In this document: positions 1 to 6,359 of the stretch, one piece after another
How the letters are laid out: each line of letters opens with the position of its first letter
Numbering within the stretch: position 1 is the stretch's first letter
Origin: an uncultured Eubacteriales bacterium
GTDB lineage: Bacteria > Bacillota > Clostridia > Lachnospirales > Bianqueaceae
Direction of reading: 5' to 3'
Assembly: GCA_900322165.1 (NCBI GenBank)
Contig: ONYR01000193.1
Location: 1 to 9,201 of the forward strand
Length of the DNA: 9,201 bases
Notes under the pieces: generated by a model
Seen by the model: the letters and a program-made list of their open reading frames with translations, nothing else
Database searches by the model: none
Told to the model about the DNA's origin: nothing
Made by a program: the position numbers and the translations under genes

Positions 1-16
1 AATCAGGAGGTTTGGA

Positions 17-3000
17 ATGAACATCCCCAAGTATTTTGAAGATCCCAAGACCCTGCATGTGGGCTGTGAAGAGAACCGCAGCTACTATGTCCCGTTTTCA
101 AGCGGCGAGGAGAATGGTGTTTCCGCGCTGCAGATGGGCCAGATCGTCTCGATGGATCGTGAAACGTCAGACCGTTTTCAGCTGCTGAACGGTGTGTGGG
201 GCTTTCATTACTACGACAGTGTCTATGATCTGCCGGATGATTTCTGGAACGAGTATCTTGCCAACGATGAGATCCCCGTTCCGTCCGTGTGGCAGAACCA
301 TGGGTACGATCGCCATCAATACACGAACGTGAATTATCCGTTCCCCTACGATCCTCCGTACGTGCCGAAGGAGAACCCGGTGGGCGTGTACCAGACGACC
401 TTCGAGGTCGGCAACATGGGGACCGACCGCTATTTCCTGAACTTTGAAGGGGTCGATTCCTGCTTCTATGTCTGGATCAACGGACAGTTTGTCGGCTACA
501 GCCAGGTCAGCCACTCCACGAGCGAGTTTGACGTGACGGACAAGCTTTCTGAGGGTGACAATGACATGACGGTCGCGGTGCTGAAGTGGTGCGACGGTTC
601 CTACCTTGAGGATCAGGACAAGCTGCGCATGAGCGGTATTTTCCGTGACGTTTACCTGCTGATCCGCCCGGAGAAGCGCGTGCGCGATTACTTTGTTCAT
701 ACCGACCTTTTGAATGATTACAAAGACGGCCTTCTGACGGTGGAATTTGACTTTGTGGGCGAGGTGCCCTGCGTGGTATCGCTTTTTGACCCGGAGGATG
801 AACTGCTCCTTCAGGAGCCGGTCACGGGGGATGAGCCGTTTGAGGCTGAAATTCCGAACGTCCGGACATGGAACGCGGAAAACCCGGTCCAGTACACGCT
901 TGTGATCGAGACGCCCGAGGAGGCGATCTGCCAGAGCGTCGGCTTCCGCGTCATCGAGATCAAGGATCAGGTCATCCTGCTGAACGGCCAGCCAATCAAG
1001 TTCCGCGGCGTTAACCGTCACGATTCCGATCCGTTTACCGGCTACACGATCTCGAAAGAGCAGGCCATGACCGACCTGGTGCTGATGAAAGAGCACAACA
1101 TCAACGCGATCCGCACGAGCCATTATCCGAATGCGCCGTGGTTCCCGCAGCTTTGCTCGGAATACGGTTTTTACATGATCGCGGAAGCGGACCTGGAGTC
1201 ACACGGCAGCATTTCGATCTACAGCGAGCGCAGCTGGACCGACAAATACTGCCACCTCGCGGATGATCCGATGTTCGAGGAAGCGAATCTGGACCGCCAG
1301 ATGCGCAACGTGCACCGCGACAAGAACAACGCGGCCGTTTTGATCTGGTCGCTGGGCAATGAGGCCGGCTACGGCACGAACTTCGAGAAGTCCGGACGCT
1401 GGGTGAAGTCGTTTGACCCGTCCCGTCTGACGCACTATGAGCGGAGCGTGGATCAGGCCTCCTACCATGTCAACGATACGTCCATGATCGACCTGCACAG
1501 CCGCATGTATGCGCCGGTCGAGAAGATCGATGCGTATTTTGCTGATAAAACCAGAAAGAAACCGTACATTCTCTGCGAGTTCATCCACGCGATGGGCAAC
1601 GGCCCCGGAGACGCGGAGGATTACTGGCAGTGCATCCAGCGCCACGACGGATTTGTCGGCGGCTTTGTCTGGGAATGGTGCGACCATGGTGTCTACATGG
1701 GCAAGACCAACACCGGCAAGGAGAAGTTCTATTACGGCGGTGATTTCGGCGAATATCCGCACGACGGAAACTTCTGCATGGACGGCCTTGTCAAGCCGGA
1801 CCGCACGGTGTCCGAGAGCCTGCTGGAGTACAAGAACGTGATCCGCCCGGTGCGCGCGGAGCTCATCTCGTTAGAAGAAGACGGAGTCAAGGTCCGCCTC
1901 ACCAACTACTATGATTTCACGAATCTGAAGGAGCGGCTGGCCGGCTACTACGAGGTCGTGGTAAACGGCGAAGCGCTGCAGAGCTACCTGCTTCCTGAGG
2001 TGGAGATCGCGCCGCATGAGTCGGCGGAGGTTGTTCTTCCCTGCGAGATCCCGGCTGCGGGCGATGTGCGCATCAACCTCTTCTACATTCAGCGGGACGA
2101 GGATCTGCTGACCGACGCAGGCCGCGAGATGGGCTTTGATCAGCTTGTCGTTCGCGAAGAAGCGCCGGTGCTGAGCGCGCAGAAGACGGCTGCGGAGGGA
2201 ACGTTCCGTGTCAAGGAGACGGAGCGCGAGCTGGTGATTCAGACCGCGGACTTCCGCTACGTCTTCAACAAGATGAGCGGCCAGTTCGATCATCTTGTCT
2301 ATCAGAATGAGGACCGTCTTGCGGCCCCGGCAGCCTTTAGTGTATGGAGAGCGCCGACCGACAACGATGCGTCGATCAAGCAGGAATGGCTGAAGGCGGG
2401 TCTGGATATGGCGAAGCCGCGCGTCTATGACGTCAGCTTCGAAGAGAAGGACGGACTGGGCGTGCTGAAGTGCACGAGCGCGCTGCTGCCGGTCTACCGT
2501 CAGCGCGTCGTGACGCTTGAGACGGTGTACACGATCGGTGCGGACGGTTCGATCGACATGAACCTTTCCGGCGAAGTGAACTGGGAGATGCCCGAGCTGC
2601 CGCGCTTTGGCCTGACGCTGAAGATGCCGAAAGCGATGCAGTACGCGGACTACCTTGGCTACGGGCCGGAGGAGAGCTACATTGACAAGCGCCGCGCTTC
2701 CCGCTTCGGACACTTCGAGACGACGGCAGCGGAGAATTACGAGGACTACATCAAGCCGCAGGAGAACGGATCTCACTACGGCACGGCCCAGGCCGCGGTC
2801 TATGATGATCATGCGGTCGGCATGTCCTTTACGGCACCCGAGGGCATGAGCTTTGCTGTTTCCCGCTACACAAACGAGGAGCTGACCGAGAAGAAGCACA
2901 ATTACGAGCTGGAGGAAGCGCCGTTTACCGTGGTCCATCTGGACTACAAAATGGCGGGCATCGGCTCGAACAGCTGTGGTCCGCGCCTTGCGAAGGCCTA

Positions 3001-3067
3001 TCGCTTTGATGAAAAGAAGTTTACCTTCCATGTAAGAATGGAAATGAAAAACGGTCAGGAAAACTGA
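17..3067 (+). CDS. lacZ: GH2 beta-galactosidase, LacZ type
   Basis: This 1016-residue protein is close to the length of E. coli LacZ and should hydrolyse terminal beta-D-galactosides in the cytoplasm, since no signal peptide is visible. Domain order reads as an N-terminal sugar-binding jelly roll (about 40-220), an Ig-like domain (about 220-320), a TIM barrel (about 320-620) opening with RGVNRHDSDP at 330, a second Ig-like domain, and a C-terminal Bgal_small domain (about 745-1010) containing RAPTDND at 778. The acid/base glutamate is E449 in SLGNEAGYG and the nucleophile is E521 in ILCEFIHAMGNG; RTSHYP at 366 is also typical. AGGAGG at 5-10, six bases before the ATG, fixes the start. The PHP gene follows after 19 bp. 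The promoter lies outside the window. Family assignment is firm; the natural substrate (lactose, galacto-oligosaccharide or a plant beta-galactan fragment) is not determined by sequence. Confidence 0.96.
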   Translation: MNIPKYFEDPKTLHVGCEENRSYYVPFSSGEENGVSALQMGQIVSMDRETSDRFQLLNGVWGFHYYDSVYDLPDDFWNEYLANDEIPVPSVWQNHGYDRHQYTNVNYPFPYDPPYVPKENPVGVYQTTFEVGNMGTDRYFLNFEGVDSCFYVWINGQFVGYSQVSHSTSEFDVTDKLSEGDNDMTVAVLKWCDGSYLEDQDKLRMSGIFRDVYLLIRPEKRVRDYFVHTDLLNDYKDGLLTVEFDFVGEVPCVVSLFDPEDELLLQEPVTGDEPFEAEIPNVRTWNAENPVQYTLVIETPEEAICQSVGFRVIEIKDQVILLNGQPIKFRGVNRHDSDPFTGYTISKEQAMTDLVLMKEHNINAIRTSHYPNAPWFPQLCSEYGFYMIAEADLESHGSISIYSERSWTDKYCHLADDPMFEEANLDRQMRNVHRDKNNAAVLIWSLGNEAGYGTNFEKSGRWVKSFDPSRLTHYERSVDQASYHVNDTSMIDLHSRMYAPVEKIDAYFADKTRKKPYILCEFIHAMGNGPGDAEDYWQCIQRHDGFVGGFVWEWCDHGVYMGKTNTGKEKFYYGGDFGEYPHDGNFCMDGLVKPDRTVSESLLEYKNVIRPVRAELISLEEDGVKVRLTNYYDFTNLKERLAGYYEVVVNGEALQSYLLPEVEIAPHESAEVVLPCEIPAAGDVRINLFYIQRDEDLLTDAGREMGFDQLVVREEAPVLSAQKTAAEGTFRVKETERELVIQTADFRYVFNKMSGQFDHLVYQNEDRLAAPAAFSVWRAPTDNDASIKQEWLKAGLDMAKPRVYDVSFEEKDGLGVLKCTSALLPVYRQRVVTLETVYTIGADGSIDMNLSGEVNWEMPELPRFGLTLKMPKAMQYADYLGYGPEESYIDKRRASRFGHFETTAAENYEDYIKPQENGSHYGTAQAAVYDDHAVGMSFTAPEGMSFAVSRYTNEELTEKKHNYELEEAPFTVVHLDYKMAGIGSNSCGPRLAKAYRFDEKKFTFHVRMEMKNGQEN

Positions 3068-3086
3068 CCGAGACGGAAAGCCGGAA

Positions 3087-4016
3087 ATGATGACGGAATT
3101 ATTCAGCCCCGAGGGGCGCTTCTACAAAGGAAATCTGCACGCGCACACCACGCTGAGTGACGGAAGGATCTCGCCCGAGGAGTGCATTGAGCTCTTTAAG
3201 GAACACGGGTATGATTTCCTCTCGATCACGGATCACCGGAAATGGTTCCCGGGATATGAGGACGAGGACATCCTCGTCATCCCGGGAACGGAGTTCGACC
3301 GCAACATGCTGAAGGGGCGGCCCGAATACGCTTACCATATCACGGGCGTCGGGCTCTCTCACCCGCTCGGACAGACGAACGAGATGAGCCCGCAGGCGAT
3401 CGTGGACATGATCAAGGCCGATGGTGCGTTCTGCACGCTGGCTCATCCGATCTGGTCCCTGATGACGTTTGAGATGTGCGCCGACCTGAAGGGGTACGAT
3501 GCGATCGAGATCTACAATACGGTCTCGGATGTGTACAGCGGACGCGGATATTCGGATCTGTATGTGGACATGCTGGCTTCGCAGGGGATCTACAAGCTTG
3601 TGACGGCGGTCGATGACTGTCATTTCTATGATCGGGACCCGGAGCGGGGCGGTATCAACCGTGACGCATGCGTCGGGTACATCATGGTGCAGGCGAAGGA
3701 GAGAACCTGGCCGGCGCTTTATCAGGCGATGATGGGCGGACATTTCTACGCGTCCCAGGGACCGTCGATCACCCGCCTTGCGTATGATGAAGAGGGAGTG
3801 ACCGTTGAGACGTCCGAGTGTTCAGCCATTCGTTTCATGTCGAACGAGCTTTACGACCGGTTCCGCACCGCATTCCCCGAAAACAGCAAGAAGCCGCTGA
3901 CGGCAGCGTATTACCGCTGGGGCTCCTACGACCGGTACGTGAGAGTGGAAGTGACCGATGCGGAAGGGAAAAAGGCCTGGTCGAATCCGATCCAAAGGCC
4001 GAAAATGAAAATTTAA
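3087..4016 (+). CDS. PHP-domain metallohydrolase (CehA/McbA-like)
   Basis: This 309-residue protein has a complete polymerase-and-histidinol-phosphatase (PHP) metal site: H18 and H20 in NLHAHTTLSDG, D25, H50 in SITDH, E69 in PGTEF, H84, H120 in LAHP, and D177/H179 in VDDCH. PHP proteins of this type are cytoplasmic, usually tri-metal phosphoesterases or related hydrolases; the CehA/McbA branch includes carbamate-ester hydrolases. The PHP fold spans about 14-225. The C-terminal 85 residues look like a small beta-rich appendage. The gene starts 19 bp after the beta-galactosidase stop, so co-transcription is likely. Two adjacent ATGs (3087 and 3090) are possible starts; only a weak GGAAAG at 3075-3080 precedes them, so translation may lean on coupling with the upstream gene. 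The metal site is seen directly; the substrate is unknown, and a sugar-phosphate or cyclic-phosphate substrate would be inference from the neighbours. Confidence 0.88.
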   Translation: MMTELFSPEGRFYKGNLHAHTTLSDGRISPEECIELFKEHGYDFLSITDHRKWFPGYEDEDILVIPGTEFDRNMLKGRPEYAYHITGVGLSHPLGQTNEMSPQAIVDMIKADGAFCTLAHPIWSLMTFEMCADLKGYDAIEIYNTVSDVYSGRGYSDLYVDMLASQGIYKLVTAVDDCHFYDRDPERGGINRDACVGYIMVQAKERTWPALYQAMMGGHFYASQGPSITRLAYDEEGVTVETSECSAIRFMSNELYDRFRTAFPENSKKPLTAAYYRWGSYDRYVRVEVTDAEGKKAWSNPIQRPKMKI

Positions 4017-4035
4017 TAATTATTACAAGTGGTAA

Positions 4036-4137
4036 TTTTGAACAAGGACAATTCGGATATTCAAATGCACAAAACCCGCATTTTCAGGACTTTTTAAAGG
4101 GAGAGAATGCGGGTTGGTTGTTACAATTTGTTCAAAA
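4036..4137. repeat. Nested inverted repeat between the two operons
   Basis: A perfect 10-bp outer repeat, TTTTGAACAA at 4036-4045 and TTGTTCAAAA at 4128-4137, encloses a second, stronger inverted repeat at 4073-4085/4103-4115. The block is AT-rich compared with the flanking genes. It sits in the 295-bp gap between the PHP gene and the transporter operon. No coding potential is evident, and no target-site duplication directly abuts the outer arms. It may be a paired operator, an RNA fold, or a remnant of a small palindromic repeat. Confidence 0.6.
4073..4125 (+). terminator. Probable terminator after the lacZ-PHP unit
   Basis: AACCCGCATTTTC (4073-4085) pairs with GAGAATGCGGGTT (4103-4115): 13 pairs with a single G-T wobble and a 17-base loop. 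It lies 56 bases after the PHP stop codon. The following GGTTGGTTGTTACAATTTG is T-rich but has no clean T run, so termination may be partial. This is the only obvious terminator-like structure for the upstream unit. Confidence 0.5.
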
Positions 4138-4174
4138 AAGTGAAACGAAACGGAAAAAAACTTAGGCACTTCTG

Positions 4175-4203
4175 TTGACATTGCACAAAGGCTTACGTAT
4201 AAT
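4175..4203 (+). promoter_or_regulatory. Consensus sigma-A promoter of the sugar transporter operon
   Basis: TTGACA at 4175-4180 and TATAAT at 4198-4203 are both full consensus hexamers separated by the optimal 17 bp. Transcription should start near 4209-4211, giving a leader of about 100 bases before the first permease. So strong a core promoter ahead of a catabolic operon implies control by repression or by events in the leader. The spacer contains TTGCACAAA (4181-4189), whose exact reverse complement recurs at 4237-4245. Confidence 0.9.
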
Positions 4204-4245
4204 ATTAATACGTTCATAGTGCAAATACTGTATAGGTTTGTGCAA
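4181..4245. promoter_or_regulatory. Candidate operator pair overlapping the promoter
   Basis: TTGCACAAA lies in the promoter spacer (4181-4189) and its exact reverse complement TTTGTGCAA lies in the early leader (4237-4245), 56 bases apart from start to start. A further TGCACAAAA lies upstream at 4066-4074, and a related GTGCAAA at 4219-4225. This arrangement fits a repressor with two or three sites. The regulator is not in the window and its identity is unknown. Confidence 0.45.
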
Positions 4246-4267
4246 ACGCACCAAAACCACCTTTTTT
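4235..4267 (+). terminator. Leader terminator or attenuator of the transporter operon
   Basis: GTGC (4240-4243) pairs with GCAC (4248-4251) around an AAAC loop, and GGTTT (4235-4239) pairs with AAACC (4254-4258) across a two-base bulge. Three bases later comes T6 (4262-4267). The element sits between the promoter and the ribosome-binding site, so it could end transcripts early. It overlaps the cre-like 14-mer TGCAAACGCACCAA (4241-4254), which departs from TGNAANCGNNNNCA at one defined position; a CcpA roadblock is an alternative reading. Confidence 0.5.
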
Positions 4268-4292
4268 GTCTGGCTTTAGTGTATGAAAAGGG

Positions 4293-4298
4293 AAGGAG
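4293..4298 (+). promoter_or_regulatory. Ribosome-binding site deciding the first permease start
   Basis: AAGGAG lies 13 bases before the ATG at 4312, rather long but the only good match. The reading frame is open back to a GTG at 4219, but that codon has no Shine-Dalgarno site and lies only about nine bases after the predicted transcript start. The ATG at 4312 is therefore preferred. Confidence 0.7.
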
Positions 4299-4311
4299 AT
4301 CTGAGAGCAAA

Positions 4312-5259
4312 ATGAGTAGCACAACTGCCGGGAAGATCCCGAAGAGATCAAAAGAGCGCAAATTGATGCTGCTGAAGGACAACCTGGAACTGTATGTCTT
4401 AATGTTCCCTGCATTGTTCGTTATCCTCGTCTACTGTTACATTCCGATGTTCGGTTATGTAATCGCTTTTCAGGATTACACTGCCGGTGCCGGTTTCTGG
4501 GGCGCGAATACAAAGTGGGTCGCCTTTAAGCACTTCATCAAGTTCTACGAAAGTATTTTCTTCGGCCGATTAATGAGCAATACGCTCTGGCTGAGCTTTC
4601 TGAACCTGATCTGGGGCTTCTGGGTCCCGATCGTCTTTGCACTGCTGCTGAACGAAGTCGTGCATACCGGGTACAAGAAAGCGATCCAGACTGCTTCCTA
4701 TCTGCCGTACTTCATCTCGATGGTTACCATGTGTGGTATGCTTATCAGCTTCCTTACCACCAAGGGCCTCATCAACAAGATCATCGTGGCGTTCGGCGGA
4801 ACCGCAAAGCCCTGGCGTAACCTTCCGAAATCCTTCCCGACGATCTACGTTCTTTCCAACATCTGGAAGAGCTTCGGTTTCAACTCGATCCTTTATATCT
4901 CCGTTATCACCTCGGTTGACACCTCGCTGTACGAATCGGCCCGTCTTGACGGCGCGAACCGTTTCCAGCAGGCGATCTACATCACGATCCCCAGCATCCT
5001 TCCTACGATCGCCATCATGCTTATCATGGCCGTCGGTTCGCTGCTGAGCGCCAATACCGACATGATCCTGCTGCTCTACGTGCCTTCGACCTATGAGGTA
5101 GCCGATGTACTCGGTACATTCATTTACCGAGAAGGTATCTTGGGCGGTAAGTTCAGTTATACAACGGCTATCGGTCTGATCCAGTCGATTATCAACTTCC
5201 TGCTCGTGTTTGTTGCTAATAACATCTCGGATATCGTGACCGGTGCCGGACTGTTCTGA
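4312..5259 (+). CDS. lplB: Sugar ABC transporter permease, LplB/UgpA type
   Basis: From the ATG at 4312 this is a 315-residue inner-membrane permease of the CUT1 sugar importer class. After a basic N-terminus the first membrane segment covers about 28-48, followed by IPMFGYVIAFQDY, a sequence type diagnostic of the LplB/YtcP branch. The ATPase-contacting EAA loop is at about 208-227, with ESARLDGAN and the expected glycine at 214, and more membrane segments follow to the C-terminus. It should form a heterodimeric channel with the permease encoded 20 bp downstream and receive sugar from the lipoprotein encoded after that. No ATPase gene is nearby, as is common in Firmicutes that share an MsmX-like ATPase. 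The family is certain; the gene symbol is by family resemblance, and the substrate, probably an oligosaccharide, is inferred. Confidence 0.93.
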   Translation: MSSTTAGKIPKRSKERKLMLLKDNLELYVLMFPALFVILVYCYIPMFGYVIAFQDYTAGAGFWGANTKWVAFKHFIKFYESIFFGRLMSNTLWLSFLNLIWGFWVPIVFALLLNEVVHTGYKKAIQTASYLPYFISMVTMCGMLISFLTTKGLINKIIVAFGGTAKPWRNLPKSFPTIYVLSNIWKSFGFNSILYISVITSVDTSLYESARLDGANRFQQAIYITIPSILPTIAIMLIMAVGSLLSANTDMILLLYVPSTYEVADVLGTFIYREGILGGKFSYTTAIGLIQSIINFLLVFVANNISDIVTGAGLF

Positions 5260-5279
5260 TTGAGGAAAGGAGAAAAGCG

Positions 5280-6203
5280 ATGTCGAAAAGAAATCCTAAC
5301 CACATTAAGAACGGCTCGGTTACCGCAAGCGTCATTATCTACCTGATCCTGGCGCTTCTGGCCATTATCTGTGTCTACCCGATGTGGTACACGATCATCA
5401 TTTCCATCAGCAGACCGATCGCGGCCCGTACCCTTGACGTTTACCTGCTTCCGAAGGGCCTTTACTGGGGTTCCTACGGACAGTTGGTCGTTGACAAGCA
5501 GATGTGGATCTGCTACGGCAACACGATCTTGTACGCCGGCGTCTGTACGATCGGTATGCTCGCGACCTGTGCGATGTGCGCTTACCCGCTGACCTCCCCG
5601 CTGCTTGCAGGAAAGAGAATCGTCGTCTTCTTCATTCTGATCCCGATGTATTTCTCCGGCGGTCTGATCCCTCAGTACATCTGGCTGTCCAAGCTGGGTA
5701 TGTACAACACCCGCTGGGCGATCATCTTCCCCGGTATCGTCAGCATGTGGTACATCATTCTTGTCCGTACCTACTTTGCATCGATCCCCGAGTCGCTCCG
5801 CGAATCCGCCCGTATCGACGGCGCGAACAACTTCCAGATCCTCTTCAACGTCTATCTTCCGACCTCGAAGCCGATCCTGGCCGTTATCGCGATCTACACG
5901 ATCGTCGCGCAGTGGAACTCCTGGTTTGCCGCTTCCATTTACCTGGTTAAGCAGAACCTGCAGCCCCTGCAGCTGTACCTGCGCCGAATCCTGATCCTGC
6001 AGCAGAACCTGACGCAGGCAATGGAAAGCGGTCAGGGCGGTGTCACGTCCGATACTTCCGAAGGAATGGAGCAGATGGCTCTGTCCGCCGATCAGCTGAA
6101 ATACACGATGATCGTCGTTTCGACCCTGCCCATCATGGTCGTTTACCCGTTCTTCCAGAAGTACTTCGTCAAGGGCGTCATGGTCGGTTCCCTGAAGGGC
6201 TGA
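5280..6203 (+). CDS. lplC: Sugar ABC transporter permease, LplC/YtcP type
   Basis: This 307-residue protein is the partner membrane subunit of the same importer. The first hydrophobic segment is at about 16-40 and several more follow. The EAA loop at about 175-195 reads ESARIDGANNFQ, closely paralleling the first permease. The C-terminus ends in KYFVKGVMVGSLKG, the usual tail of LplC-type permeases. AAGGAG at 5267-5272, seven bases before the ATG, supports the start, and only 20 bp separate it from the previous stop, so the two permeases are co-transcribed and probably made in equal amounts. Inferred role: cytoplasmic-membrane translocation of an oligosaccharide using energy from an ATPase encoded elsewhere. 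Confidence 0.94.
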   Translation: MSKRNPNHIKNGSVTASVIIYLILALLAIICVYPMWYTIIISISRPIAARTLDVYLLPKGLYWGSYGQLVVDKQMWICYGNTILYAGVCTIGMLATCAMCAYPLTSPLLAGKRIVVFFILIPMYFSGGLIPQYIWLSKLGMYNTRWAIIFPGIVSMWYIILVRTYFASIPESLRESARIDGANNFQILFNVYLPTSKPILAVIAIYTIVAQWNSWFAASIYLVKQNLQPLQLYLRRILILQQNLTQAMESGQGGVTSDTSEGMEQMALSADQLKYTMIVVSTLPIMVVYPFFQKYFVKGVMVGSLKG

Positions 6204-6238
6204 TCCCAAACCCTTATCTCTCTCAAGCGTATTTCGCG

Positions 6239-6312
6239 GCTCCCCGGTATAGCCTAAGATATATCGGAGAGCAGCGTTATACAGTGTCTTGGGCTGACCT
6301 AAGCAGCCTAAG
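6239..6312 (+). repeat. Two tandem hairpins with CCTAAG loops before the lipoprotein gene
   Basis: Hairpin 1 has arms 6239-6251 and 6260-6272 (13 positions, one mismatch, one wobble) and an eight-base loop GCCTAAGA. Hairpin 2 has arms CTTGGGCTG (6288-6296) and CAGCCTAAG (6304-6312) with one wobble and loop ACCTAAG. CCTAAG thus occurs three times: 6253-6258, 6298-6303 and 6307-6312. No T run follows, so these are not ordinary terminators. They may mark an mRNA processing or stabilising element that raises lipoprotein output over the permeases. Confidence 0.65.
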
Positions 6313-6359
6313 GCGCGATATACTAGTTCTTCTATAATCAATAGGAGGTAGAAAAACAC

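Noticed and set aside
1871..3031. Long minus-strand open frame (386 codons) opposite lacZ, with similar ones at 167-1123 and 1199-1762
   Set aside because: The + strand encodes a well-conserved GH2 enzyme throughout. The reverse frames have no recognisable domains, show skewed Arg/His/Val-rich composition and reflect the GC-rich third codon positions of lacZ.
4036..4137. The nested repeat as a MITE or insertion sequence remnant
   Set aside because: No direct target duplication abuts the outer arms, and no transposase fragment is visible; the short AAGTG copies nearby are not adjacent on the left side.
4219..4311. N-terminal extension of the first permease from GTG at 4219
   Set aside because: The GTG lies about nine bases after the predicted transcript start, has no Shine-Dalgarno site and would translate through the leader hairpin.
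6333..6338. TATAAT just before the lipoprotein gene as a promoter
   Set aside because: A transcript from it would start inside the ribosome-binding site at 6343-6349, and no -35 hexamer lies at the right distance.
5157..6359. Minus-strand open frame (400 codons) across the second permease
   Set aside because: The translation is polar and low in recognisable motifs, while the + strand reads as a complete permease with EAA loop and family C-terminus.
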